Origin: CAYOXX01 sp964408025
GTDB taxonomy: Bacteria > Acidobacteriota > DATKUA01
Reading direction: 5' to 3'
Assembly: GCA_964408025.1 (NCBI GenBank)
Contig: CAYOXX010000004.1
Location: 1-64,000, forward strand
Length of the DNA: 64,000 bases
The notes beneath the pieces are model-generated. The model made no database searches. It saw only the letters and a program-made list of their open reading frames with translations, and had not been told where the DNA came from. Positions 55,657-63,137 of this stretch are shown here, piece by piece. Numbering within the stretch: position 1 is the first letter of the stretch; each line of letters starts with the position of its first letter. A program made the translations under genes and the position numbers.

Positions 55657-55804
55657 GTGCCGTTTCAGTGTTACTATCCCGAGTCAATGGAGGTTCCCCG
55701 GGCACCTAAACTCATTCTAATGATTTTTCTTACACTTGTCAAGCCGAAGTATTCCAAGGTGACTCTTTAATGATAGGATATTGAAAAGTTATTTTAAATC
55801 ACTA

Positions 55805-55903
55805 CTATGATACGCTCTCCTCGACTATCGCTATTTCTTCATCTGTCAGACCGTAAAGCTCGTAGACGAGCTGGTCGATCTGGCGGTATCTTGTTTTTCC
55901 CAT
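55805..55903 (-). pseudogene. Orphan 3' end of a restriction-modification gene
   Basis: Thirty-two codons that read LVYELYGLTDEEIAIVE, nearly the same as LVYELYGMTDEEIKIVE at the C-terminus of the intact gene at 56795. DNA identity is also high in the AAGCTCGTAGACGAG area. It lies downstream of the DUF3800-like gene on the same strand. It is best explained as the tail of an earlier allele, displaced when new 3' sequence arrived. An ATG exists at 55903 but independent expression is unlikely. Confidence 0.7.
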
Positions 55904-55950
55904 TTAATTATATCATCTTCTTTACAAATTATCTAGCCATATAAGATTAT

Positions 55951-56760
55951 TCATATGAGTTTTAATTCATGCAATTTTTCTGTTATTTCATCTCTATAAT
56001 TTCTCGGAACTATCAAGCCATAACCAACAACCTCTCCATTCTCTCCTTTTCTAAAATTATCGAAATACTTTCGAAAATACTTATTAACATTTTCATCCCT
56101 TTCACCTGTAAAACACCACTTAAAAAACTCTCCCGTTGAGCCTACTAAACAATCGTTAATCTGAAGTGCAAAAGAAACCCTTGTAGAAGTACAAACCAAA
56201 CAAGGACATGCACAAAACCTTCTAAGTGGTTTTACAATATTTTGTTCAAATCTATACCCTTCATAATATGCTTTTTGATATACATTCAAATATTCCATTA
56301 TTTTAATTTTTGAATCAGGCAACCAATCAAATACAGTGTCCAGATATGGATAATCATCTTTTTCTTTCAATAAATTATAATTCTGCTCCAAATCAAATGA
56401 TAGTCTCTGCAATATATTTGTAAATGACCATTTCCAACTTTCCGCACGATATTCTTTAGACCCTTTCCATACAAATGACATTATAAGTGTCATATTTAAA
56501 TCTTTTGGCAATTTAAAGATGTCAGATCTTAACTCTGGTATTTTTTCCCTTAAATCTCTAAGTTTTTCACATTCCTTATCCATATAATTATATTTAATAA
56601 CATCAGATAAGTCAAGCTGATATTTTTTCTTTATTCTTGCTACAGATAAATCTAATTTACGTAACATTGACCTTGGTATATAATATCCCCCAACAAGCAT
56701 TCCATAATCTAAGTCATATTCATCGAGAAAACAAATAATGCTCTCAGAAAGCGTACTCAT
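55951..56760 (-). CDS. DUF3800-like protein
   Basis: 269 residues, AT-rich. The N-terminal SIICFLDEYDLDYGMLVGGY resembles the DExx motif that opens DUF3800 proteins (RNase H-like fold), and the C-terminal VSFALQINDCLVGSTGEFFK resembles the conserved 'SxxLQIADxxAG' segment, with Asn in place of Ala. These acidic residues suggest a metal-dependent nuclease-like site. DUF3800 genes are often found near restriction or phage-defence genes; here the restriction gene ends 34 bases upstream. Two Cys pairs (FCACPCLVC) in the middle are unusual. Assignment rests on motif resemblance. Confidence 0.6.
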   Translation of the reverse strand: MSTLSESIICFLDEYDLDYGMLVGGYYIPRSMLRKLDLSVARIKKKYQLDLSDVIKYNYMDKECEKLRDLREKIPELRSDIFKLPKDLNMTLIMSFVWKGSKEYRAESWKWSFTNILQRLSFDLEQNYNLLKEKDDYPYLDTVFDWLPDSKIKIMEYLNVYQKAYYEGYRFEQNIVKPLRRFCACPCLVCTSTRVSFALQINDCLVGSTGEFFKWCFTGERDENVNKYFRKYFDNFRKGENGEVVGYGLIVPRNYRDEITEKLHELKLI

Positions 56761-56794
56761 AAATCACCTATCACATTGAATATAAAAACGTACT

Positions 56795-59785
56795 TTATTC
56801 TGTATTATTCTCAACAATTTTAATTTCCTCATCCGTCATACCATAAAGCTCGTAGACGAGTTTGTCAAGATGGCGATCAGTGGCCTCGATCTGGCGCTGG
56901 AGTCGTGTTATTTCGTTTGGATCTTTTGACATCTCAATTCTCATATTTTTGTCTATAAGAATCTCTACTAATTCAACTATTCTATCATATATTATCTTAT
57001 TATCTACCTTGTCCACGGTGGGGATAGGCAGCGATTTTAATTGACTTATTTTTATTTGTGGAAAGGCATCATGGAACTCATCATAATATGCTCGAATAAA
57101 AAAGGAAATAAGACGGCTACCGAGTATCCCAGCAATAAATTGTGCTTTGAATTTTCCATTTTTAGGAATAGTTATATAGACTTGTTGATCCGCTACTGAA
57201 TTAGTTTTTTCAATAGTAACAACTAGACGATCACCAAGAATCTTGCGTGAATAAACCCTTTCCCCTTGGAAAAATTCAGGTTTTCTTGGCTCTGCAAGCC
57301 ATAGACCATATCTAATATATTCAGTAGGTTTGGGAGGTGTAAATCTGCGAAGGTCACGGCCGTAAATAAATGCTCTATAACCTTCTCCTCCCAATTTGCT
57401 ATGATATGGCTTTTCATCTAAGTCTCTTTTGATTTGAGGCCCTTTACCAAACGCCGTTTGTCCATATCCTCCTAAGCGGTATGAGTGTACTCCACGAGTA
57501 ACATAAGCAAATCTCTGTAATTCCGGATAACTATCCTTTAATCTTTCTACCAAAATAGCGCTAGTACTATCTAAAACTGTTGAAATTGGTCTGGAACCAT
57601 CAAGATATAGTTTGACCTCATGTGTGGCAATCTCAATAATATTTCCATTACACATATTCTTAATTGAAAATATATCCGATGGCTTAGGGCGTTTTTGTAA
57701 AGTGTAAATAATTGTATCAACCGTCAGACCTGAAAAAACATTAGCCCCTGGAGTCGTTATGCACAAATCATTACTATAACTAAGAATGAAAGATCTCGTG
57801 CTATATGAATATGTATTAGAGAGCCATACGTTAGGTACTATTAAGCCTACCCGTCCGAAATTGCGACTAAGCATGTGGGCTTTCTCCATAAATATAGAAA
57901 ACATGTCAAGTTGATAAGGTGAACTCTTATAAATTCTACCAAGATAAATCTTAGACTCTTCGGTGATATTTAGATCCTTCCAATCTCTCCCAAAAACATA
58001 CGGCGGATTCCCTATAACTACGTCAAACCCTCCCTTCTTCATGATTTCGGGGAATTCTGTGTCCCAGTCAAATGGGTTGATGCGGCGGAGCTGCTCGTCG
58101 TCGAACAGGACTCCCTGGTGGTGGTCGAAGAAGTCGGTGCCGATGAGCGAGTTTCCGCACTTGATGTTGCCGCCCAGGTCGGGCAGGGCGCGCTCACGGA
58201 AGAGTTTTAGCTGCTGCTCGAGCGATTCCTTGCTCTCGCCCTCGAGGGCCTTGAGCAGCAGGTTGAGCTTGGTGACCTCGACGGCCTGGGGGTCGATGTC
58301 GACGCCGTGGATGCAGTCGAGCAGTAGTCGCTTTTTTTCGGCCGTGGAGAGGAACCACTCGCCTCCCCTGCCGCGGAAAACCTTGTTCTTGTGCTTTTCG
58401 GGATTGTTGGCGGCGTACCAGTCGCGGCAGTAGTCGAGCAGGTACTGGTAGGCGCCGATGAGGAAGGAGCCGGAACCGCATGCGGGGTCGAGTATCTTGA
58501 GCTTATGAACATGGCTCGCGGTCAGGGGTTTATTAGATTTCTTACCCTTGACGGCCGAGGTTGAACCTTCCACAAGCGGGCGGCCCGCCGCGGCGGGCTC
58601 GCCCCTACAGCCCTCGCACAGTTTGCCGACGGTGTTTTTGACGATGTAGTCGACGATGTAGGTGGGGGTGTAGTAGACGCCGCCGGCCTTGCGGACCTCC
58701 GGCTTCTCCTCGACCTTGGCGTGGTGTGCGGGCGTGAGGCGGATCACCTTGCCGAGGAACTGCTCGTAGACGTGGCCGAGTATGTCGGCGCCGATCATCG
58801 AGAACTCGTAGGGCGACTCGGGGTAGTAGAGGCCCTTGAAGACGGTTTTGAGTGCGGCGTCGTCGATCTCGAGCTCGTGCGTTAGGCGGTCGGGCTCGGT
58901 GGCGGCGCCGCGGTCCTTCTCGAAGTGGAAGAGGCCGGAGTTGTAGCGCTCCTCGGCGCGGTCGAAGAGCTCGAGCAGGCGCCCGTAGGCGTTGGTGCCG
59001 CTGCCCAGGGCCTCGAGGCGGCCGTAGCCCTCGATGCCGCGGTCCTCGCAGATGCGCAGGAAGATGATGCGGTCGATGGTGCGCTGGACTGCGAAGTTTA
59101 GCTCGTGGACGGAGAGGCGCGGGTTGCGCAGTGCGATGTTGCGGGCCAGCAGGTCGCGCCAGCACTCGATCTCCTTGAGGAACTCCTTATCGACCGGCGC
59201 GGTGCCGCGAATGCGCTTGGATTCGGCGTAGCGGTCGAAGCTGCCCTGCAGGACCGCCTCCTTGCCGAAGAGGCCGTGGATGTCGTCGAACTGCTCGGGG
59301 TACTGCTCGAAGCCGATGTACTGGACGCGGGCTGTCGAGACCTTGTCACTCTCGTGCGGGCGCACGCGGCAGTCGTAGACGGCGAGCTCCTCGAAGTCGG
59401 TGAGGATAGAGAGTTTCAAGTTGGCGCTCCAGCCGTAGCGGCGGAGCTGGTAGGGCAGGTGCGGGTTGTCGCGGATGTTCAGCGCCGGCTTTTTTGCCTC
59501 GACGAAGAAGATCTTTTCGGAGCCGATGCGGAAGCAGTAGTCGGGAGCCTTGGTGCCGCCGGCGACCTTGATCGAGTCCTCGTGAATGACGTCTTTGTAC
59601 TGCTCCGACGTGTGCGACTTGTTGTAGATGTCCCAGCCGAGGGCCTCGAAGAAGGGGTCGATGAACTCGACGCGCAGTTGCGCCTCATTGTAGGCCGGGC
59701 TCTTAAAACCCTTCAGCCCGCGCCGGAAGGCCTCTATTAATTCCTCGGTCCGGCGCAGGCCCTCGTCTTTCGGCACTTGGAACAT
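56795..59785 (-). CDS. Type IIG-like restriction-modification enzyme (Eco57I/TaqI-type)
   Basis: 996 residues. Domains in order: a PD-(D/E)xK-like nuclease (KAPDYCFRIGSEKIFFVEAKK near residues 80-100), a helical linker, an N6-adenine methyltransferase with KILDPACGSGSFLIGAYQYL (about 430-450) and the NPPY motif in VVIGNPPYVFGRDW (about 590), and a C-terminal specificity domain ending LVYELYGMTDEEIKIVE. Such single-chain enzymes both methylate and cleave. The gene is GC-rich to about residue 575 and AT-rich after it. A short repeat-derived stretch lies at residues ~390-410. Upstream is repeat-filled. Confidence 0.85.
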   Translation of the reverse strand: MFQVPKDEGLRRTEELIEAFRRGLKGFKSPAYNEAQLRVEFIDPFFEALGWDIYNKSHTSEQYKDVIHEDSIKVAGGTKAPDYCFRIGSEKIFFVEAKKPALNIRDNPHLPYQLRRYGWSANLKLSILTDFEELAVYDCRVRPHESDKVSTARVQYIGFEQYPEQFDDIHGLFGKEAVLQGSFDRYAESKRIRGTAPVDKEFLKEIECWRDLLARNIALRNPRLSVHELNFAVQRTIDRIIFLRICEDRGIEGYGRLEALGSGTNAYGRLLELFDRAEERYNSGLFHFEKDRGAATEPDRLTHELEIDDAALKTVFKGLYYPESPYEFSMIGADILGHVYEQFLGKVIRLTPAHHAKVEEKPEVRKAGGVYYTPTYIVDYIVKNTVGKLCEGCRGEPAAAGRPLVEGSTSAVKGKKSNKPLTASHVHKLKILDPACGSGSFLIGAYQYLLDYCRDWYAANNPEKHKNKVFRGRGGEWFLSTAEKKRLLLDCIHGVDIDPQAVEVTKLNLLLKALEGESKESLEQQLKLFRERALPDLGGNIKCGNSLIGTDFFDHHQGVLFDDEQLRRINPFDWDTEFPEIMKKGGFDVVIGNPPYVFGRDWKDLNITEESKIYLGRIYKSSPYQLDMFSIFMEKAHMLSRNFGRVGLIVPNVWLSNTYSYSTRSFILSYSNDLCITTPGANVFSGLTVDTIIYTLQKRPKPSDIFSIKNMCNGNIIEIATHEVKLYLDGSRPISTVLDSTSAILVERLKDSYPELQRFAYVTRGVHSYRLGGYGQTAFGKGPQIKRDLDEKPYHSKLGGEGYRAFIYGRDLRRFTPPKPTEYIRYGLWLAEPRKPEFFQGERVYSRKILGDRLVVTIEKTNSVADQQVYITIPKNGKFKAQFIAGILGSRLISFFIRAYYDEFHDAFPQIKISQLKSLPIPTVDKVDNKIIYDRIVELVEILIDKNMRIEMSKDPNEITRLQRQIEATDRHLDKLVYELYGMTDEEIKIVENNTE
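58577..58610. repeat. Intergenic-repeat fragment inside the restriction gene
   Basis: The leftward strand reads TGTAGGGGCGAGCCCGCC followed by GCGGCGGGCCGCCCGC, with a GCCCGCCGCGGCGGGC palindrome. It is the GTAGGGG module seen in many intergenic spots, but here it encodes CRGEPAAAGRPL in frame in the linker before methyltransferase motif I. Confidence 0.6.
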
Positions 59786-59904
59786 GCTAACTCGCCGCCC
59801 GCGATGCGTTGTCTGACCTAAGAATAGCGTATTAAGTTATTTATGTGAAGAGAGCGGTTCTACCGTTTATTTCGACAGTGAACTGTTTCTGCGGCATGTA
59901 GAGG

Positions 59905-60074
59905 CCGTAGCGGCGGCTGTAGCGGAGATTGTAGCGGCCACCTTTAGGTGGCCTAGTCGGCCTAAAGGCCGACGCTACCGGCTGCATATTCCCGCCTGCG
60001 GCGGTAGCAACTCATCGAGCAGTTGCGCGATTAGTCGAGCTCCGCCTGAGGCGGATAAATTCAGCTCGACGCTA
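59905..60074. repeat. Right flanking repeat modules of the restriction island
   Basis: Contains modules C (GTAGCGGCGGCTGTAGCGG at 59907), B (59931-59973) and A (60012-60041), the same as at 54729-54893 but with A and B in the other order. The 294-base gap between the restriction gene and the GNAT gene holds no supported gene. Confidence 0.6.
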
Positions 60075-60079
60075 CATTT

Positions 60080-60787
60080 TTAAATAACGTATCTCATGAT
60101 CGGGCGTGTTGGGGAGCGGCGTGCGACCTCTTTGAAGCCGGCCTGCCTGTAGGCCGAGACGTGGCCGTGGAAGACGTAGAGGTCCGGGACCTTCGCCTTC
60201 TTCGGCTCGGCGGCGTAGCCCTCGACTATCTTCGCGCCTTTGAGGGCCGCGTACTCGACCGCCGCTTTCATCAGCTCCACGCTGACGCCGCGCAGCCTGT
60301 ATTCCTTATCGATGAAGAAGCAGACGATCGACCAGACCGGCTGGTCATCGACCGGGCTGAGGACGCGCGATGTCTCCAGCCTCGGGAAGCGCTCGCGCGG
60401 CTCCACCGAGCACCAGCCAATAGCCCGGGTCAGGGACCCGAACCGTTCATCGCGTTCAGGTGCCGTGCCGGCCGAAGAATTGCCGGGACTTATCGCCTCC
60501 GGCTCAGCGTCCCGGCCCTCGCGTGCCGATCCCTGAGGGATCCGACCGGTTTCTTTAATATACGCAAGAATACCCGGGACGCGTCCGGACTCGACGATGG
60601 CCTTCATGGCGCGCCTGTTCCCCTCGCCCTTGTTCTTCTCGAACTCGGAGCGGGTCTGGCGGAACCACATGCACCAGCAGCCGCCGCAGGCGCCATTCTC
60701 GCCGAACAGCTCCTCGAAGTCGTCCCAGCGCTCGGTGGTGAGCGGATGGAACTCCAATTCCAGCGAGGAATCCGATAAAGGTGTCAT
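60080..60787 (-). CDS. GNAT-family acetyltransferase with in-frame insertion
   Basis: 235 residues. It opens LEFHPLTTERWDDFEELFGE and GGCWCMWFRQTRSEFEK, followed by IGWCSVEPRERFPRLETSRV, WSIVCFFIDKEYRLRGVSVE (acetyl-CoA-binding region, with RLRGVS as the pyrophosphate loop) and AYRQAGFKEVARRSP. Related proteins go directly from AYI to a short turn and GWCSV, whereas here about 40 extra residues (GRIPQGSAREGRDAEPEA to GSLTRA) intervene. The ATG at 60787 has a G-rich RBS. Activity might survive if the insert is a surface loop. Substrate unknown. Confidence 0.8.
   Translation of the reverse strand: MTPLSDSSLELEFHPLTTERWDDFEELFGENGACGGCWCMWFRQTRSEFEKNKGEGNRRAMKAIVESGRVPGILAYIKETGRIPQGSAREGRDAEPEAISPGNSSAGTAPERDERFGSLTRAIGWCSVEPRERFPRLETSRVLSPVDDQPVWSIVCFFIDKEYRLRGVSVELMKAAVEYAALKGAKIVEGYAAEPKKAKVPDLYVFHGHVSAYRQAGFKEVARRSPTRPIMRYVI
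60427..60550. repeat. Palindromic repeat element inserted in the GNAT gene
   Basis: The DNA of the extra 40 residues contains GATCCCTGAGGGATC (60528-60542, 15 bases, palindrome), CCGGGAC and GTCCCGG (60483-60489 and 60509-60515), and GGGTC-AGG-GACCC near its left end. The density of hairpins is unlike normal coding sequence and suggests an inserted repeat read in frame. Confidence 0.5.
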
Positions 60788-60869
60788 CAGTGACCCCCCC
60801 GACGGGATTAACAGGATCATACACCACAGTAGAGGTCCGGAGCCTAATCCTTCTTAGGCTCGACGGCAA

Positions 60870-61418
60870 CTACGTGCCTAAACGTCGCCTCCAGTTCGCC
60901 CGGAAGATGAGCGAGCCGATGATCACCGAGGCGAGGCCTCCCCAGATCGCTCCGTTGCCCGAGCCGCCAACCCAGACGAAAGCCAGCATCGGGCCGAATC
61001 CCTCGGGAACCCTGTAGGTGTTGCGAATGAACTCGGGGCTGAGCGTCGCAAGGCCTATGGCGATCAGACCGCCGAGCACCCAAAACGCGATCACTACCAG
61101 ATAGATCACTAGAATGTGCAGGAAGGCGAAGCCGAACGGACAGGCCGCCTTTGATACGAAGCCGACAACCGTCGTGAAGATCAGCGAGAAGATAATTCCG
61201 AAGATCAATCCGGCGAGGATTCCGGACGCCAGTGCGGAACGCCATACTTCCGTGACGTTCTCCCATCCATACACGTTGATAAAGAAGTCCTTGCTTATCA
61301 AGCTGTTGACTACGCTGGTGGCACCTCCGAGGACCGCTCCGGCCAGAATCCCTACAAGCCCGATCGCCGCCAGGGCCAGTGGCCGGTTCCTGGTCTCTCC
61401 TTCCACTCCGATTCCCAT
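60870..61418 (-). CDS. Integral membrane protein of unknown function
   Basis: 182 residues with four or five hydrophobic segments: LALAAIGLVGILAGAVLGG, ALASGILAGLIFGIIFSLIF, LHILVIYLVVIAFWVLGGLI and GGLASVIIGSLIF. No known motif. The ATG at 61418 has AGGGGGTG upstream; the longer frame to 61640 adds 74 residues without support. It may be a small conserved membrane protein. Between it and the next gene (61419-61712) I see no gene. Confidence 0.6.
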   Translation of the reverse strand: MGIGVEGETRNRPLALAAIGLVGILAGAVLGGATSVVNSLISKDFFINVYGWENVTEVWRSALASGILAGLIFGIIFSLIFTTVVGFVSKAACPFGFAFLHILVIYLVVIAFWVLGGLIAIGLATLSPEFIRNTYRVPEGFGPMLAFVWVGGSGNGAIWGGLASVIIGSLIFRANWRRRLGT

Positions 61419-61712
61419 CGCACACCCCCTATCGATAGAAGTCCTCAAAAGTATACCGTTAAACCGACAACAAATCTTTGTACCTTGGCATTGTCTGTTC
61501 CCCCGAGGGAAAAGGGAAGAGTGAATCCGCGCTTTCCGGCGCGAACGGAACAAATGCATCGCTTTTGTACCGCAAGGATACGAACCGGCTTGACGGCACC
61601 CTTGTTGCTCCGATAATCTCAGTTCACCGATACCGCTCATCGCAGGTAATGCCGTGGCCGATTATGCGAGACAACGCGTATAAACGTCGTGGCACCAAGA
61701 TAGGAGGGCGTC

Positions 61713-62771
61713 ATGTATAGACTGAAGATGTTCCGCAGCGCCGTCGTGGCGGTGACGATCCTGAGTTTCACGGCGGCGCTCGCCTACCCGGCCGGCCTGC
61801 CGCAGGAGACGCGGACGGCGACGCCGGGCACCGACATCAAGGTGCGGCTGACCGAGGAGGTCGGCAGCCACCGCAACCAGGTCGGCGACACGGTCCACGC
61901 CCGCCTGGCGGAGCCGATGGTCAGCAACGGCGCGGTGGTCTTCCCGGCCGGCGTGCAGGTGCTGGGCAGCGTGATCGACGTGACGCCGGTGGGGCGGATG
62001 TCGCGCAACGGCGAGATCGAGTTCGTTTTCAACCGCATATTTACCGACGACGGGCGCCAGTACTCGATCGTGGCCAACCTGCGGGGCGCCAGCCGCTACA
62101 CGCGCGACGGCGTGGCCCGGAACCTCTACAGGATCGGCATCGCACTGGGCGCCGGGGCGCTTATCGGGCTGATCCTGGGCGGCAGGTCGGGGATGCTGCG
62201 CGGCATCCTGCTGGGCGGGGCCGCCGGCACCGGCTACATCCTCTACAAGGAGGGCGAGGACGTGATCCTGCCGGCCGGCACCACAATCGACCTGGTGCTG
62301 GAGGAGACGGTGAGCGTCGAATACGGCTTCCCGGGCGAGGTTGAAGAGGAGGTCGAGGAGGAAGAGGAGCCGTGGCCCGACGAGGTGGTTGAAGCCGAGG
62401 GCGAAGGCGAGGAGCCGTCCTTCTACTTCGGCGCCGTCCTGGTGGGGCCGAACGTTGAGGTTTTCCTGGCGGCCGGCGGGAAGCTGAACGGCGTCTTCAA
62501 CGGGATCACCGAGGAGCGCGAGATCGTGCTGGGCGTTATCTACGGCAGCCTCGAGGTGCCGATGGCCGACATCCAGAAGATCGTCTTCGAAGCCGGCCCG
62601 AGCAGCGAGCCGCCGGTAGTCGATGAGGACAGCATCTGCATCGGCGGCGAGCAGTGGCTGTCGGGCGAGTTCCTCGGCATCGACGACGAAGAGTTCGTGC
62701 TCGAGACTGACTACGGCACACTGCGAGTGCCGCTTAACGACACGCTCTGCATCGCTTTCCGCAACCGCTGA
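61713..62771 (+). CDS. Exported protein with TrbI/VirB10-like beta domain and acidic linker
   Basis: 352 residues. A signal peptide (FRSAVVAVTILSFTAALAYP) is followed by a beta domain with DIKVRLTEEVGSHRNQVGDT, VHARLAEPMV and VVFPAGVQVLGSVIDV, the pattern of beta-barrel-like domains found in many envelope proteins. A Gly-rich hydrophobic stretch (GALIGLILGGRSGMLRGILL) could cross a membrane, then an acidic linker (EEVEEEVEEEEEPWPDEVV) and a C-terminal region with LEVPMADIQKIVF and LRVPLNDTLCIAF duplicated motifs. RBS GGAGGGCGTC precedes the ATG. Function unknown. Confidence 0.6.
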   Translation: MYRLKMFRSAVVAVTILSFTAALAYPAGLPQETRTATPGTDIKVRLTEEVGSHRNQVGDTVHARLAEPMVSNGAVVFPAGVQVLGSVIDVTPVGRMSRNGEIEFVFNRIFTDDGRQYSIVANLRGASRYTRDGVARNLYRIGIALGAGALIGLILGGRSGMLRGILLGGAAGTGYILYKEGEDVILPAGTTIDLVLEETVSVEYGFPGEVEEEVEEEEEPWPDEVVEAEGEGEEPSFYFGAVLVGPNVEVFLAAGGKLNGVFNGITEEREIVLGVIYGSLEVPMADIQKIVFEAGPSSEPPVVDEDSICIGGEQWLSGEFLGIDDEEFVLETDYGTLRVPLNDTLCIAFRNR

Positions 62772-62826
62772 GATGAAATAAGGTTTATACCGAAAGCCTG
62801 TCTATAAGCACGGTGCCATACAGGGC

Positions 62827-62913
62827 TGTCTTTGCGAGGCCGTCAGCAACGGCGCCGAAGCAATCTTTTAGCTTTTAAGATTGCTTCGGTTGCTACGCTC
62901 GCTCGCAATGACA
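62827..62913. repeat. Large hairpin repeat of the 'TTGCGAG...GAAGCAATCTT' type
   Basis: Left arm TGTCTTTGCGAGG..., inner GAAGCAATCTTTTAGC, and right arm AAGATTGCTTCGG...CTCGCAATGACA are near-exact reverse complements. I recognise this as a palindromic repeat type found in many genomes near genes. It lies between the exported protein and the ChaN gene. Confidence 0.7.
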
Positions 62914-62983
62914 AGCAGGTATACAGAACGCTCGAGAGCAACTCGAGGCAGACCAGAGGCCCGCAGCGGGGGCAGGGCCAAAC

Positions 62984-63054
62984 GTGGGGCCTGAATGACC
63001 CCACCTACGGTGCCAATTCGTTGTAAGCCAAACGTGGGGCCTAAATTGCCTCAC
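62984..63054. repeat. Two further copies of the GTGGGGCC hairpin repeat
   Basis: Copies at 62984-63004 and 63034-63054 resemble the one at 48533-48553 (GTGGGGCCT, then AAT or AAT-like loop, then CCCCAC). After them, 63072-63137 holds further GTAGGGG, CTCCACGTGAGC and CCGCCGCGGCGG modules; the last abuts the ChaN stop codon. No gene in the 366-base gap. Confidence 0.6.
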
Positions 63055-63137
63055 CTACAGTACGAAGCCTTTGTAGGGGAGCGTTTATGCTCCACGTGAG
63101 CATCGCGGGCAGCATAATCCGCCGCGGCGGATCGCCC

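Larger units (their letters stand above)
55456..55706. mobile_element. 251-bp module bounded by a perfect 12-bp inverted repeat
   Basis: GGTGCCCGGGGA at 55456-55467 and TCCCCGGGCACC at 55695-55706 are exact reverse complements and enclose one complete small gene (55493-55621, leftward). Inside, ATGAGGT (55467-55473) and ACCTCAT (55490-55496) form a hairpin across the gene's stop codon. No transposase is encoded. It could be a non-autonomous mobile element, a structured RNA, or a natural transcript with paired ends. The flanks show no clear target-site duplication. Confidence 0.45.

Noticed and set aside
55456..55706. Interpretation of the inverted-repeat module as a group II intron, retron or IStron
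   Set aside because: Too short, no reverse transcriptase or TnpB, and no intron domain V-like hairpin seen; kept only as an unclassified module.
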